From contig NZ_JHEG04000001.1 in NCBI RefSeq assembly GCF_000760695.4, positions 2,687,578 through 2,751,577 on the forward strand: a stretch of DNA of 64,000 nt. The letters run 5' to 3'. Below the pieces are notes generated by a model. It worked only from the letters and a program-made list of their open reading frames with translations, did not search any database and was not told where the DNA came from. Of the stretch, positions 55,278 to 62,629 are shown in pieces (position 1 is the stretch's first letter; each line of letters starts with the position of its first letter). The position numbers and the translations under genes are program-made. The stretch is from Tolypothrix bouteillei VB521301 (GTDB taxonomy: Bacteria > Cyanobacteriota > Cyanobacteriia > Cyanobacteriales > Nostocaceae).

Positions 55278-55709
55278 ATGGCATCAACAAAAGACGTTAA
55301 ACGGTATCTAGCTTACTGGTTTCAGCTAGGCAAAAGGGTTGTTATCGACAACGGCGCTGCAACCTTGCAGCTAAAGGAAGTTGTTAAGGGCAATCGGTAT
55401 AGTGACGAATTTGAAGCGTGTTGGGAGCAGATTACTTCTCCTGAGGGGGGTGATTGTTATCTAGAAGGTACTCACGAAACAATAGCGGAGTTGCTGTCGC
55501 CTTCTTGGGATGTGACTCCTTGCGCTCGTTGCAATATGCCAATACCTGCAAGAAATATGGGTATGCCTCCTTTGCTGTGCCCTTGCTTTGATGTAGCTGG
55601 ATGGCCTAATACTGAGTTACCCCCACCTCGATGTCCGGTTGATAGCCAACAAGAATTAAAAGCGATTCGCGATCGGCTTGTAAGCGGTCTATCTTCAATA
55701 GGGAAGTAG
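55278..55709 (+). CDS. Cys-rich protein of unknown function
   Basis: 143 aa, not recognised by function. The N-terminal half (VKRYLAYWFQLGKRVVI, YSDEFEACWEQI) is followed by a Cys cluster, PCARCNMPIP and LLCPCFDV, that could bind zinc or an iron-sulfur cluster. A helical tail ends the protein. No signal peptide. It follows cobU by about 120 bp but a functional link is not evident. A clear terminator lies 47 bp after the stop. Confidence 0.75.
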   Translation: MASTKDVKRYLAYWFQLGKRVVIDNGAATLQLKEVVKGNRYSDEFEACWEQITSPEGGDCYLEGTHETIAELLSPSWDVTPCARCNMPIPARNMGMPPLLCPCFDVAGWPNTELPPPRCPVDSQQELKAIRDRLVSGLSSIGK

Positions 55710-55756
55710 TAGATTAGATAGTCGTAGTTCTCGATAAAATCAAATAGATTCAATCA

Positions 55757-55782
55757 TAGGGGTGCAAAGTATTGCGCCCCTA
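55757..55782 (+). terminator. Rho-independent terminator
   Basis: TAGGGGTGCAA and TTGCGCCCCTA form an 11-bp stem with one G-T pair around the loop AGTA, followed by CATTTTTTATA. The stem resembles a common cyanobacterial intergenic repeat, so it may be both repeat and terminator. Confidence 0.7.
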
Positions 55783-55994
55783 CATTTTTTATATGTATTT
55801 TTAGGAAATAGATAGTTTCGTAATTCGACAAAATTTTCTTCTGAACTAGGTAATAAAGTTAGCAGAAAATGTAAATGATATCTGAAGTATGCCTTGATAT
55901 CTTATCAATATAAGCAAGAAGTTGAAAGACCAAAAAAGAAATCAACAATTTGCTTATACTAAAACAATTTCAATACAAAATCAGGAGAAAACCT

Positions 55995-56234
55995 ATGCAA
56001 GCTCACACCCAGGAAGAACTATTTACTGACATTACATCTGATGAATCTGCTAGTGTTAGTGGAGGTGTATTTATTGGTGGTTTTAGCCTCGATAAATATC
56101 TTTTTGGACTAGGTGCCGCAGCAGTATTTGGTAATGGTGTACCCTTTGTACCCACTGTAGCAGAAATTCAATTTGCTTGGGAAAACTCACTTTATGGATC
56201 TGACCCAGCATTAGCACCTTTTGGTAAGTACTAA
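55995..56234 (+). CDS. Double-glycine-leader precursor peptide 1 (bacteriocin-like)
   Basis: 79 aa from ATG 55995, which has AGGAG 9 bp upstream; a start at 55950 would add 15 residues. The leader ends in SDESASVSGG, a double-glycine cleavage site. The 55-residue core is hydrophobic and Gly-rich (IGGFSLDKYLFGLGAAAVFG) and ends in IQFAWENSLYGSDPALAPFGKY. No Cys, so no lanthionine or disulfide. It is the first of three precursors before a C39-peptidase exporter, which should cut after GG while exporting. Killing activity is not shown by sequence; a signal role is possible. Confidence 0.82.
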   Translation: MQAHTQEELFTDITSDESASVSGGVFIGGFSLDKYLFGLGAAAVFGNGVPFVPTVAEIQFAWENSLYGSDPALAPFGKY

Positions 56235-56292
56235 AACATTTCATATCTTTCATCAACTTGCAAAAAGGGATACGCCCTAGTTCATTAATCTC

Positions 56293-56381
56293 AAAAACCC
56301 GGTTCTTCAGTATAGGCGCACCATGGAGCGTCTATACGCTAACAAAAATTAAGCTTTGCAACATAGAGAAACCGGGTTTTT
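56293..56381. repeat. MITE-like nested palindrome between precursor genes
   Basis: AAAAACCCGGTT at 56293 and AACCGGGTTTTT at 56370 form a perfect outer 12-bp stem. Inside, TATAGGCGC and GCGTCTATA form a second, nearly perfect stem. The 89-bp element carries no gene. It could be a small non-autonomous mobile repeat and could end or weaken transcription between precursor 1 and precursor 2. Confidence 0.7.
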
Positions 56382-56432
56382 CCATGTTGAGTATTGAAGC
56401 GAAGTTCTGAAATTCTTTTTAAGGAGCCGGAG

Positions 56433-56675
56433 ATGGAAATAACTGAAAACCAATCACTTTTTACGGGATTAACAATGGAAGAATCAGCTGCAATTGCAGG
56501 TGGACTGATGGTTCTGAGAGCTAAATATGACTCTCAAACTAAAAGCTTCAAGGTAGAAACCAAAAAGATAGAACTTGGTGAAGACTTACTTGAGTTATTT
56601 GACACCTACTATATCTTTAACGGCTTATTTGGAGGCTATGGTTTTTACAAGAATTATGGAAGTTTATGGGTTTAA
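56433..56675 (+). CDS. Double-glycine-leader precursor peptide 2
   Basis: 80 aa from ATG 56433 (AAGGAG 7-12 bp upstream; an ATG or equivalent at 56394 would add 13 residues). Leader LFTGLTMEESAAIAGG ends in the GG site. The core differs from the other two: a Lys-rich segment (AKYDSQTKSFKVETKKIEL), then an aromatic Gly-rich tail (FNGLFGGYGFYKNYG). It shares the leader type, so the same exporter should process it. Confidence 0.8.
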   Translation: MEITENQSLFTGLTMEESAAIAGGLMVLRAKYDSQTKSFKVETKKIELGEDLLELFDTYYIFNGLFGGYGFYKNYGSLWV

Positions 56676-56792
56676 CTAGCAAAGCCGAAATTGGCTTAAG
56701 GTAATAAACTATAACTTTCATATTCATTTTATTTTGAATGCTCTTCGGTTGTCAGGTAGTTCGCCATTGTATCTATTTATCATCTGCAAGCG

Positions 56793-57032
56793 ATGGAAGA
56801 TGAAAAAAACCCGCTTTTTACAGAATTAAATTCTGAAGAATCTGCTGCCGTCAGTGGAGGAGCATCTCGGGTTGGTTTTGACATAAATACTTACTTGTTT
56901 ATTTTGGGGGCTGGTGTATTATTTGGCAACCCTGGGCTAACGTCAGAAGAAATTCAGTTTGCTTGGGAGCAATCGTTTGTTTCTAACAAACCCTCGAAGT
57001 CTCGCCGAAGAAAACGTTTTTTCTGGTGGTAA
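56793..57032 (+). CDS. Double-glycine-leader precursor peptide 3
   Basis: 79 aa. Leader LFTELNSEESAAVSGG; core RVGFDINTYLFILGAGVLFG, then EEIQFAWEQS, parallels precursor 1 (GFSLDKYLF, EIQFAWENS), so the two arose by duplication. The C-terminus is strongly basic (SKSRRRKRFFWW), unlike precursor 1. It ends 37 bp before the exporter start, so it is probably co-transcribed with it. Confidence 0.82.
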   Translation: MEDEKNPLFTELNSEESAAVSGGASRVGFDINTYLFILGAGVLFGNPGLTSEEIQFAWEQSFVSNKPSKSRRRKRFFWW

Positions 57033-57069
57033 ATGCACGAGAAATCAAGACAAGCATACTGGGTTTATT

Positions 57070-59238
57070 ATGAAATATACTCACGTTTTACAACATAGTG
57101 AAGAAGATTGTGGTGCAGCTTGTCTTGCTGCGATCGCCAAACATTATGGACGTACTTTTACCCTGAATCATATTCGTGAGGTAGTAGGAACTGGACAACT
57201 CGGAACAACTTTACTAGGGCTTAAACGGGGAGCGGAAACACTGGGTTTTAATGCTCGCCCAGTCAAAACTTCACCAGAACTTTTAGATCGACTGCATGAA
57301 GCACCTCTACCAGCTATTATTCACTGGAAAGGAAATCACTGGGTTATTTTACATGGCAAGAAAGGTAAACAATGCGTTGTTGCCGATCCTGCTGTAGGTA
57401 TCCGCTATCTTTCCAAACAAGATTTGGTGGAAGGTTGGGGAGATTGGTTGATGCTCTTATTAGAGCCAGATCCAATACGCTTTTTTGACCAAAAAAATGA
57501 GAATATTTCAGGTTTTTGGCGCTTCTTAAAGCGTATTTGGATTTATCGAACTATTTTAGCGCAAGCTCTACCCTTAAACTTCTTTTTAGGAATATTATCT
57601 TTATCTTCGCCATTTTTACTACAAATCTTAACTGATGACGTTTTAGTTAGAGGTGATACAAAATTGCTAACAACTGTGGCGATCGCAGTTGTTGTCATGA
57701 ACTTTATTAGCACCAGTCTTACCTGGGTACAATCCAACCTTATTGCTCATTTCGCCCAACGTCTGCAATTGGGATTAGTCCTAGAATTTGGACGACAAAT
57801 GCTGCATCTACCTCTTGCTTATTACGAAGCCCGTCGTAGTGGAGAAATTGTCAGCCGACTGCGAGATATCGACCAAATCAATCAGCTAGTTGCTCAAGTC
57901 GTAGTGAGTTTACCCAGTCAATTTTTTATTTCCTTAGTTTCTTTAGGCTTCATGATTTTTTATAGTTGGAAACTCACTGCTGTAGCTTTATTCATTGCTA
58001 TCTTAATGACATTATCTACAGTGATTTTTCAGCCTACTTTACAACAAAAAACTCGTGAGGTTTTAGTCACAGAAGCTGAAAATCAAGGTGTTTTAGTAGA
58101 AACCTTTAAAGGTTCACTTACTTTAAAAACAACGACAGCAGCACCTCAGTTTTGGGATGAATTCCAAAGCCGATTTGGCCGTCTTTCTAATGTAACATTG
58201 CGGACAATTCAAATTGGCATTATCAATAGTACTTTTTCTAGCTTTGTTTCTGCTACAGGTAGCGTTGTTTTGCTTTGGTTTGGTGGCAATTTGGTAGTTA
58301 ATCCAATTGAACATTTGAGTATAGGGCAACTACTTGCCTTTAACTCTATGAATCATAACTTTCTAGGATTCATTGGTACTATTATCACCTTTATAGACGA
58401 ATTTACTCGTGCTAAGACTGCAACGCAACGTTTAACAGAAGTTATCGATGCTACACCAGAAAATGAGGGCGATGGTAGAAAGCCTTTTGCCAAAATTCTT
58501 AGCGACGCTGACATTGTTTGTACAAATGTTAATTTTCACTATGCTGGTCGAGTTGAGCTATTAGAAGACTTTTCTTTAACCATTCCTGGCGGTAAAGTGA
58601 CTGCTCTCATAGGTCAGTCTGGATGTGGGAAAAGCACTTTAGCAAAATTAATTGCAGGGTTGTATCAGATCCAGTCTGGGAATATTCGTATTGGAATTTA
58701 CAACCTCAATGACCTTGCTCTTGATTGTTTGCGCCAACAGGTAGTTCTCGTACCACAAGATGCTCACTTTTGGAGCCGTTCTATTATTGAAAACTTTCGC
58801 ATGGGAGCACCTTACGTAAGCTTTGAACAAATAGTAAAAGCTTGTCAAATTGCTGATGCTGATGATTTTATTAGCAAACTCCCTGACAAATATCAAACTA
58901 TTTTAGGGGAATTTGGTGCAAATATTTCTGGTGGTCAACGCCAAAGACTTGCGCTAGCAAGGGCGATTGTTTCCGAACCAGCAGTTCTGATTTTAGATGA
59001 ATCAACTTCTGGACTCGATCCAGTCGGTGAATCAAAGGTTTTGAATAAATTGCTACAACATCGTCGTGGAAAAACCACAATTTTAATTACCCATCGCCCT
59101 CAAGTTATAAACAGAGCGGATTGGATTGTTTTGTTAGATCGTGGAAAGTTGAAAATACAAGGTTATCTAGAAGAATTGCAAGCTATGCAAGGCGAACATT
59201 TAGATTTTCTAATTCCCGATCTGAAGACTCGTCATTAA
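57070..59238 (+). CDS. C39-peptidase ABC exporter (bacteriocin type)
   Basis: 722 aa from ATG 57070, where C39 homology begins; an upstream in-frame start at 56959 lies inside the preceding gene. Residues 1-140 are a C39 cysteine peptidase (Cys14 in EEDCGAACLA, HWKGNHWVILHG, VVADPAVG). A six-helix transmembrane domain follows, then the ATPase: Walker A GQSGCGKST, signature SGGQRQRLALARA, Walker B AVLILDEST, switch THRPQ. Such proteins cut double-glycine leaders and export the mature peptide. Three matching precursors lie directly upstream and the HlyD adaptor directly downstream. Confidence 0.96.
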   Translation: MKYTHVLQHSEEDCGAACLAAIAKHYGRTFTLNHIREVVGTGQLGTTLLGLKRGAETLGFNARPVKTSPELLDRLHEAPLPAIIHWKGNHWVILHGKKGKQCVVADPAVGIRYLSKQDLVEGWGDWLMLLLEPDPIRFFDQKNENISGFWRFLKRIWIYRTILAQALPLNFFLGILSLSSPFLLQILTDDVLVRGDTKLLTTVAIAVVVMNFISTSLTWVQSNLIAHFAQRLQLGLVLEFGRQMLHLPLAYYEARRSGEIVSRLRDIDQINQLVAQVVVSLPSQFFISLVSLGFMIFYSWKLTAVALFIAILMTLSTVIFQPTLQQKTREVLVTEAENQGVLVETFKGSLTLKTTTAAPQFWDEFQSRFGRLSNVTLRTIQIGIINSTFSSFVSATGSVVLLWFGGNLVVNPIEHLSIGQLLAFNSMNHNFLGFIGTIITFIDEFTRAKTATQRLTEVIDATPENEGDGRKPFAKILSDADIVCTNVNFHYAGRVELLEDFSLTIPGGKVTALIGQSGCGKSTLAKLIAGLYQIQSGNIRIGIYNLNDLALDCLRQQVVLVPQDAHFWSRSIIENFRMGAPYVSFEQIVKACQIADADDFISKLPDKYQTILGEFGANISGGQRQRLALARAIVSEPAVLILDESTSGLDPVGESKVLNKLLQHRRGKTTILITHRPQVINRADWIVLLDRGKLKIQGYLEELQAMQGEHLDFLIPDLKTRH

Positions 59239-59289
59239 TCAAGGGTTTTATTAAAAAAACAATTTTCTAGCAATCATTAGGTGCTAATT

Positions 59290-60702
59290 ATGCTCTATAC
59301 CCACACTCAAAAATTTCTTCCCTCTTCTTACTACGATGAGTTTCTACCTCCAGTGAGTCGTTGGACTTCTTTAGCTGGAATATCTTTAATGGGGACTGTG
59401 GGTACTGCGATCGCTCTCTCCTCATATATCAAATACAATGTTACTGTAAAAACTGGGGCTACTGTACGTCCTACAGGTGATATTCGTTTAGTACAACCAG
59501 AAATAGAAGGTACTATTAAAAGTATTTTTGTTAAAGAAAATCAAACAGTCAAACAAGGTGACATTATTGCTCGACTTGACGATCTAGAAATACATATTAA
59601 AAACAATCAATTGCAAGCAAATTTACAAGAGAACAAATTACAATTGATTCAAATTGATGCTCAAGTCAATGCTTTGGATAATCAAATAGAAGCTGAGAAA
59701 AAAGTGATAGAATGGACAGTGGCTTCTGCAAAAGCTGAGTTAACACGCAGTCAAAGGGAGTATAACGACCAACAAGTTAAAACCCAAAGTGAATGGCAAG
59801 CATCGCAAGCCAACCTCCAAAAATCAGAAGCAAATTTACAAAAAGCTAAAGCCGATTTAGATTTTGCTCAATTGGATCGCGATCGCTATCAGCAACTTGC
59901 AGAAATTGGAGCCGTCAGCAAGCGAGAATTCGAGCAAAGAAAATTAGCTGTCGAACAAGCAAAAGCCGTCGTTGATTCCGAACAGAGAGCGATTGATATT
60001 GCTAAAGCTAACCTACAATCCGCTCGAGCTGCAATTAATCCTAGTGCAGCGATCGTAGCAATAGCCAAACAGAAAATCGCTCAAGAAACAGTCAGAGGAA
60101 AATCAACTATTGCAGCATTTCTTCGCGAAAAAAATGCTTTGATTCAAAAAAGAATTGAGATGAACAATCAAATAAAACAAGCAAAGAAAGAACTCGAAAA
60201 AAACCAGCTTCAACTTCAAAATACCTTAATTCGTGCTACCAGTGACGGTACTATCCTTAAGTTAAATCTACGAAATCCCGGTCAAGTTGTACGTCCCTCA
60301 GAATCTGTTGCTGAAATCGTACCTCACAATACCCCTCTAGTCATAAAAGCAATAATTCCTGCGTCTGATATCAAAAATGTTGAAGTTGGTCAAAATGTTC
60401 AGTTGCGAGTTGATGCTTGTCCCTATCCCGATTACGGGACTCTCCATGGGGTTGTCACGGCTGTTTCACCAGACGCCATAGTTCCTCAAAATAACAATTC
60501 CTCCACTTCCTCCCCTGCTGCTACAACTCCTATAACCAGTTATTTTGAAGCAACAATCAAACCAAAAACTATCTCTTTTGGAAATAACAATCATCATTGC
60601 TCAATTCAAGCTGGAATGGATGCAAAAGCTGACATTATTTCTAAAGAAGAAACTGCACTAGAATTTATGTTGAGAAAAGCCAGATTAATAACAGATATTT
60701 AA
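59290..60702 (+). CDS. HlyD-family membrane fusion protein
   Basis: 470 aa from ATG 59290 (AGG 8 bp upstream). One transmembrane helix near the N-terminus (TSLAGISLMGTVGTAIALSSYI), a biotinyl-lipoyl-like half (IKSIFVKENQTVKQGDIIARLDD), a long coiled coil (about 110-330) and the matching half (IRATSDGTILKLNLRNPGQVV) then beta-barrel. It links the inner-membrane exporter to the outer membrane channel (TolC-like, not in the window). It lies 51 bp after the exporter and 16 bp before the next gene. Confidence 0.95.
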   Translation: MLYTHTQKFLPSSYYDEFLPPVSRWTSLAGISLMGTVGTAIALSSYIKYNVTVKTGATVRPTGDIRLVQPEIEGTIKSIFVKENQTVKQGDIIARLDDLEIHIKNNQLQANLQENKLQLIQIDAQVNALDNQIEAEKKVIEWTVASAKAELTRSQREYNDQQVKTQSEWQASQANLQKSEANLQKAKADLDFAQLDRDRYQQLAEIGAVSKREFEQRKLAVEQAKAVVDSEQRAIDIAKANLQSARAAINPSAAIVAIAKQKIAQETVRGKSTIAAFLREKNALIQKRIEMNNQIKQAKKELEKNQLQLQNTLIRATSDGTILKLNLRNPGQVVRPSESVAEIVPHNTPLVIKAIIPASDIKNVEVGQNVQLRVDACPYPDYGTLHGVVTAVSPDAIVPQNNNSSTSSPAATTPITSYFEATIKPKTISFGNNNHHCSIQAGMDAKADIISKEETALEFMLRKARLITDI

Positions 60703-60718
60703 AATATATTTTCTATTA

Positions 60719-61426
60719 GTGAGGCTGAAATTGTGTACGATCGTTATATTTTCAATCATCTACTGCCTTACCCTCATTAGGTTTATTGCATCTTACCAAA
60801 AGACCCAAGAAGCATTACACTGGTGGTCTTACAGACAATCCATCAAACTTTTTTTAGAAGCAGAAACTATTCGAGATAATTTTTTACAGGAAACTTTTGC
60901 GATCCGTCGCAATTTAGAAATGTTATCAGGAGATGATTGGGAGCTATCAGCGTATAGAACTCAAGAATGTTTAACAAAAGTTGAGAATTTACATCAATCT
61001 CTTGCTCAATTAAGCGAACGTTTATTTCCAGCCTATTTTCAAGGTAGCTTACCTTTAGCTATTCAAGGTGTACTAGAATCTTGGACTATGTCTCATCCAC
61101 TTATATCTTTTAATGTCAGTTTACCAAAAACTTGGCAATATGAAACTATCGAACACAGCTTGATAGTAGTTTGGTCTTTGGAAGAGTTATTAAAAATTGC
61201 CGTACCAGACATTTTAACGCCCATTTTAATTTACATAAATTTAGAACAACGAAAAAATAGAGCGAAATTAGTGGTGGAAATAACTTATCCCGATATATCT
61301 ATATTAACATTGTATTGCAGTCAATTAGAATTTGACTGTTTAAGTGAAAGTTTTAGATTCTTAACCTCAGGAAAATGTTTATATTTCTACAGGAACTTAA
61401 ATATAAATTGGCATTTCTCTTGGTGA
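60719..61426 (+). CDS. Degenerate histidine-kinase-like membrane protein
   Basis: 235 aa with GTG start, 16 bp after the HlyD gene. One N-terminal transmembrane helix (IVIFSIIYCLTLIRFIASY). The next part, ETIRDNFLQETFAIRRNLEML, resembles the dimerisation helices of cyanobacterial CHASE2-type kinases, but the phosphorylatable His is absent. The C-terminal part has the outline of a HATPase domain (LEELLKIAVPDIL) without recognisable N or G boxes. So it is probably a non-catalytic relative of the kinase at 62630, perhaps a sensor or brake. Function is inferred only from resemblance and position. Confidence 0.7.
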   Translation: MRLKLCTIVIFSIIYCLTLIRFIASYQKTQEALHWWSYRQSIKLFLEAETIRDNFLQETFAIRRNLEMLSGDDWELSAYRTQECLTKVENLHQSLAQLSERLFPAYFQGSLPLAIQGVLESWTMSHPLISFNVSLPKTWQYETIEHSLIVVWSLEELLKIAVPDILTPILIYINLEQRKNRAKLVVEITYPDISILTLYCSQLEFDCLSESFRFLTSGKCLYFYRNLNINWHFSW

Positions 61427-61851
61427 TGTTTTTCACTTATAGAGCAATCTTGTTCAGTTGATGAAATACACGTTGGGGAGTCACACTCGTGGGGGAGTTT
61501 TCTGCGTTTAGAGGAGTATATCTACCAACATAAGGCTTTTTGAAAGCATTTCCGACCTAACAGTACTTAGAATTTGTAACAAATAGTTTAGGATTACTAT
61601 AATAGCAATTCAATTTACTTTTTTCAGTGTATCTATGGTAAGCATTGCGTGCTTTCTAGTACTTAACCTTTTTCATACATAGTGTTAAATTGTCTCCATT
61701 CAGAAAGTTAAGAATTATATACTAGTATCCTGAATTTGTTTCACCAATACGAATAGTAGATTACTTACATACCTTGCTTGTAGCCTGTTAAACTTTACAT
61801 AATTTATTAATTTATACCCCGTTCCTTATAGTATTTTAACGGAGGTAAAAT
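61427..61851. other. Intergenic region upstream of response regulator
   Basis: About 425 bp, AT-rich, no gene supported. The ribosome site GGAGG (61843-61847) for the regulator is clear. It should hold the promoter of the two-component genes; I see no convincing operator. Confidence 0.5.
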
Positions 61852-62529
61852 ATGACACAAGTAACATCAGATAAAGCTTTGATAAATATTTTGGTTATTG
61901 ATGACCACGAATCAGTTTTAAGCGGAACTATAGATATATTACAAAAACAATATCCAGAGGCTAAATTTAGTACTTCTCTCACGTCTAAAAACGCTCTCGA
62001 TCGAGTGAGAATATTAAACCCAGATCTTGTGGTTATGGATTTATCTATTCCTGATAGCCCAGGGATGTCACCACGCCCCGAGACGGGTGTTCAACTTCTA
62101 AAAACTTTGATGAAAGAATTCCCCAATTTAAATCTTGTTGTCCAAAGCGCTCATGCTAGAACACTCGTAAGAATCAGACCTGACATTGATACTCATAAAG
62201 GGGGATTTACTGTGGCTGATAAAAGTCTTTCTAGCAAAGAAATGTTAATTAGAGTTGATTGGGCTTTACAGGGGTTAACTCATACAAAAGATATTAAAGG
62301 AATTCATGCTGGGTTGGAGATTAAACCTGAGTGGTTGAAAGTCCTAAGTTTGGCTTTTGAGCAAGGATTACAAGATAAAGCGATCGCCGAACAAATGTGC
62401 GTATCAGAACGCATGGTGCGACATTACTGGAATAAGCTACAAGATGCTTTAAATGTTTATCCTGAAGAGGGAAAAAATATTCGGATTCAAACGGAGATGA
62501 GAGCTAGAGAAGAAGGATTAATCGATTAG
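61852..62529 (+). CDS. NarL-type response regulator
   Basis: 225 aa. Receiver: acidic pair in VIDDHES (17-18), phosphoacceptor Asp63 in VVMDLSI, and Lys in VADKSLSS. C-terminal LuxR/NarL-type helix-turn-helix (AFEQGLQDKAIAEQMCVSERMVRHYWNKL). It should bind DNA when phosphorylated by a cognate kinase, most likely the CHASE2 kinase that follows after 100 bp. Targets unknown; the peptide-export genes upstream are candidates by position. Confidence 0.93.
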   Translation: MTQVTSDKALINILVIDDHESVLSGTIDILQKQYPEAKFSTSLTSKNALDRVRILNPDLVVMDLSIPDSPGMSPRPETGVQLLKTLMKEFPNLNLVVQSAHARTLVRIRPDIDTHKGGFTVADKSLSSKEMLIRVDWALQGLTHTKDIKGIHAGLEIKPEWLKVLSLAFEQGLQDKAIAEQMCVSERMVRHYWNKLQDALNVYPEEGKNIRIQTEMRAREEGLID

Positions 62530-62629
62530 TATAGGGACTCAGTCAGAAAAATTGAAAATTATTGGCTCCCCTTTGTAGCAGTGCTTGGGCACACATATAG
62601 TAACTACAAACTTCTAACAGCATCAATTT

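Noticed and set aside
56959..57069. Longer N-terminus of the C39 exporter
   Set aside because: The extra residues overlap precursor 3 and lack homology; C39 similarity begins at ATG 57070.
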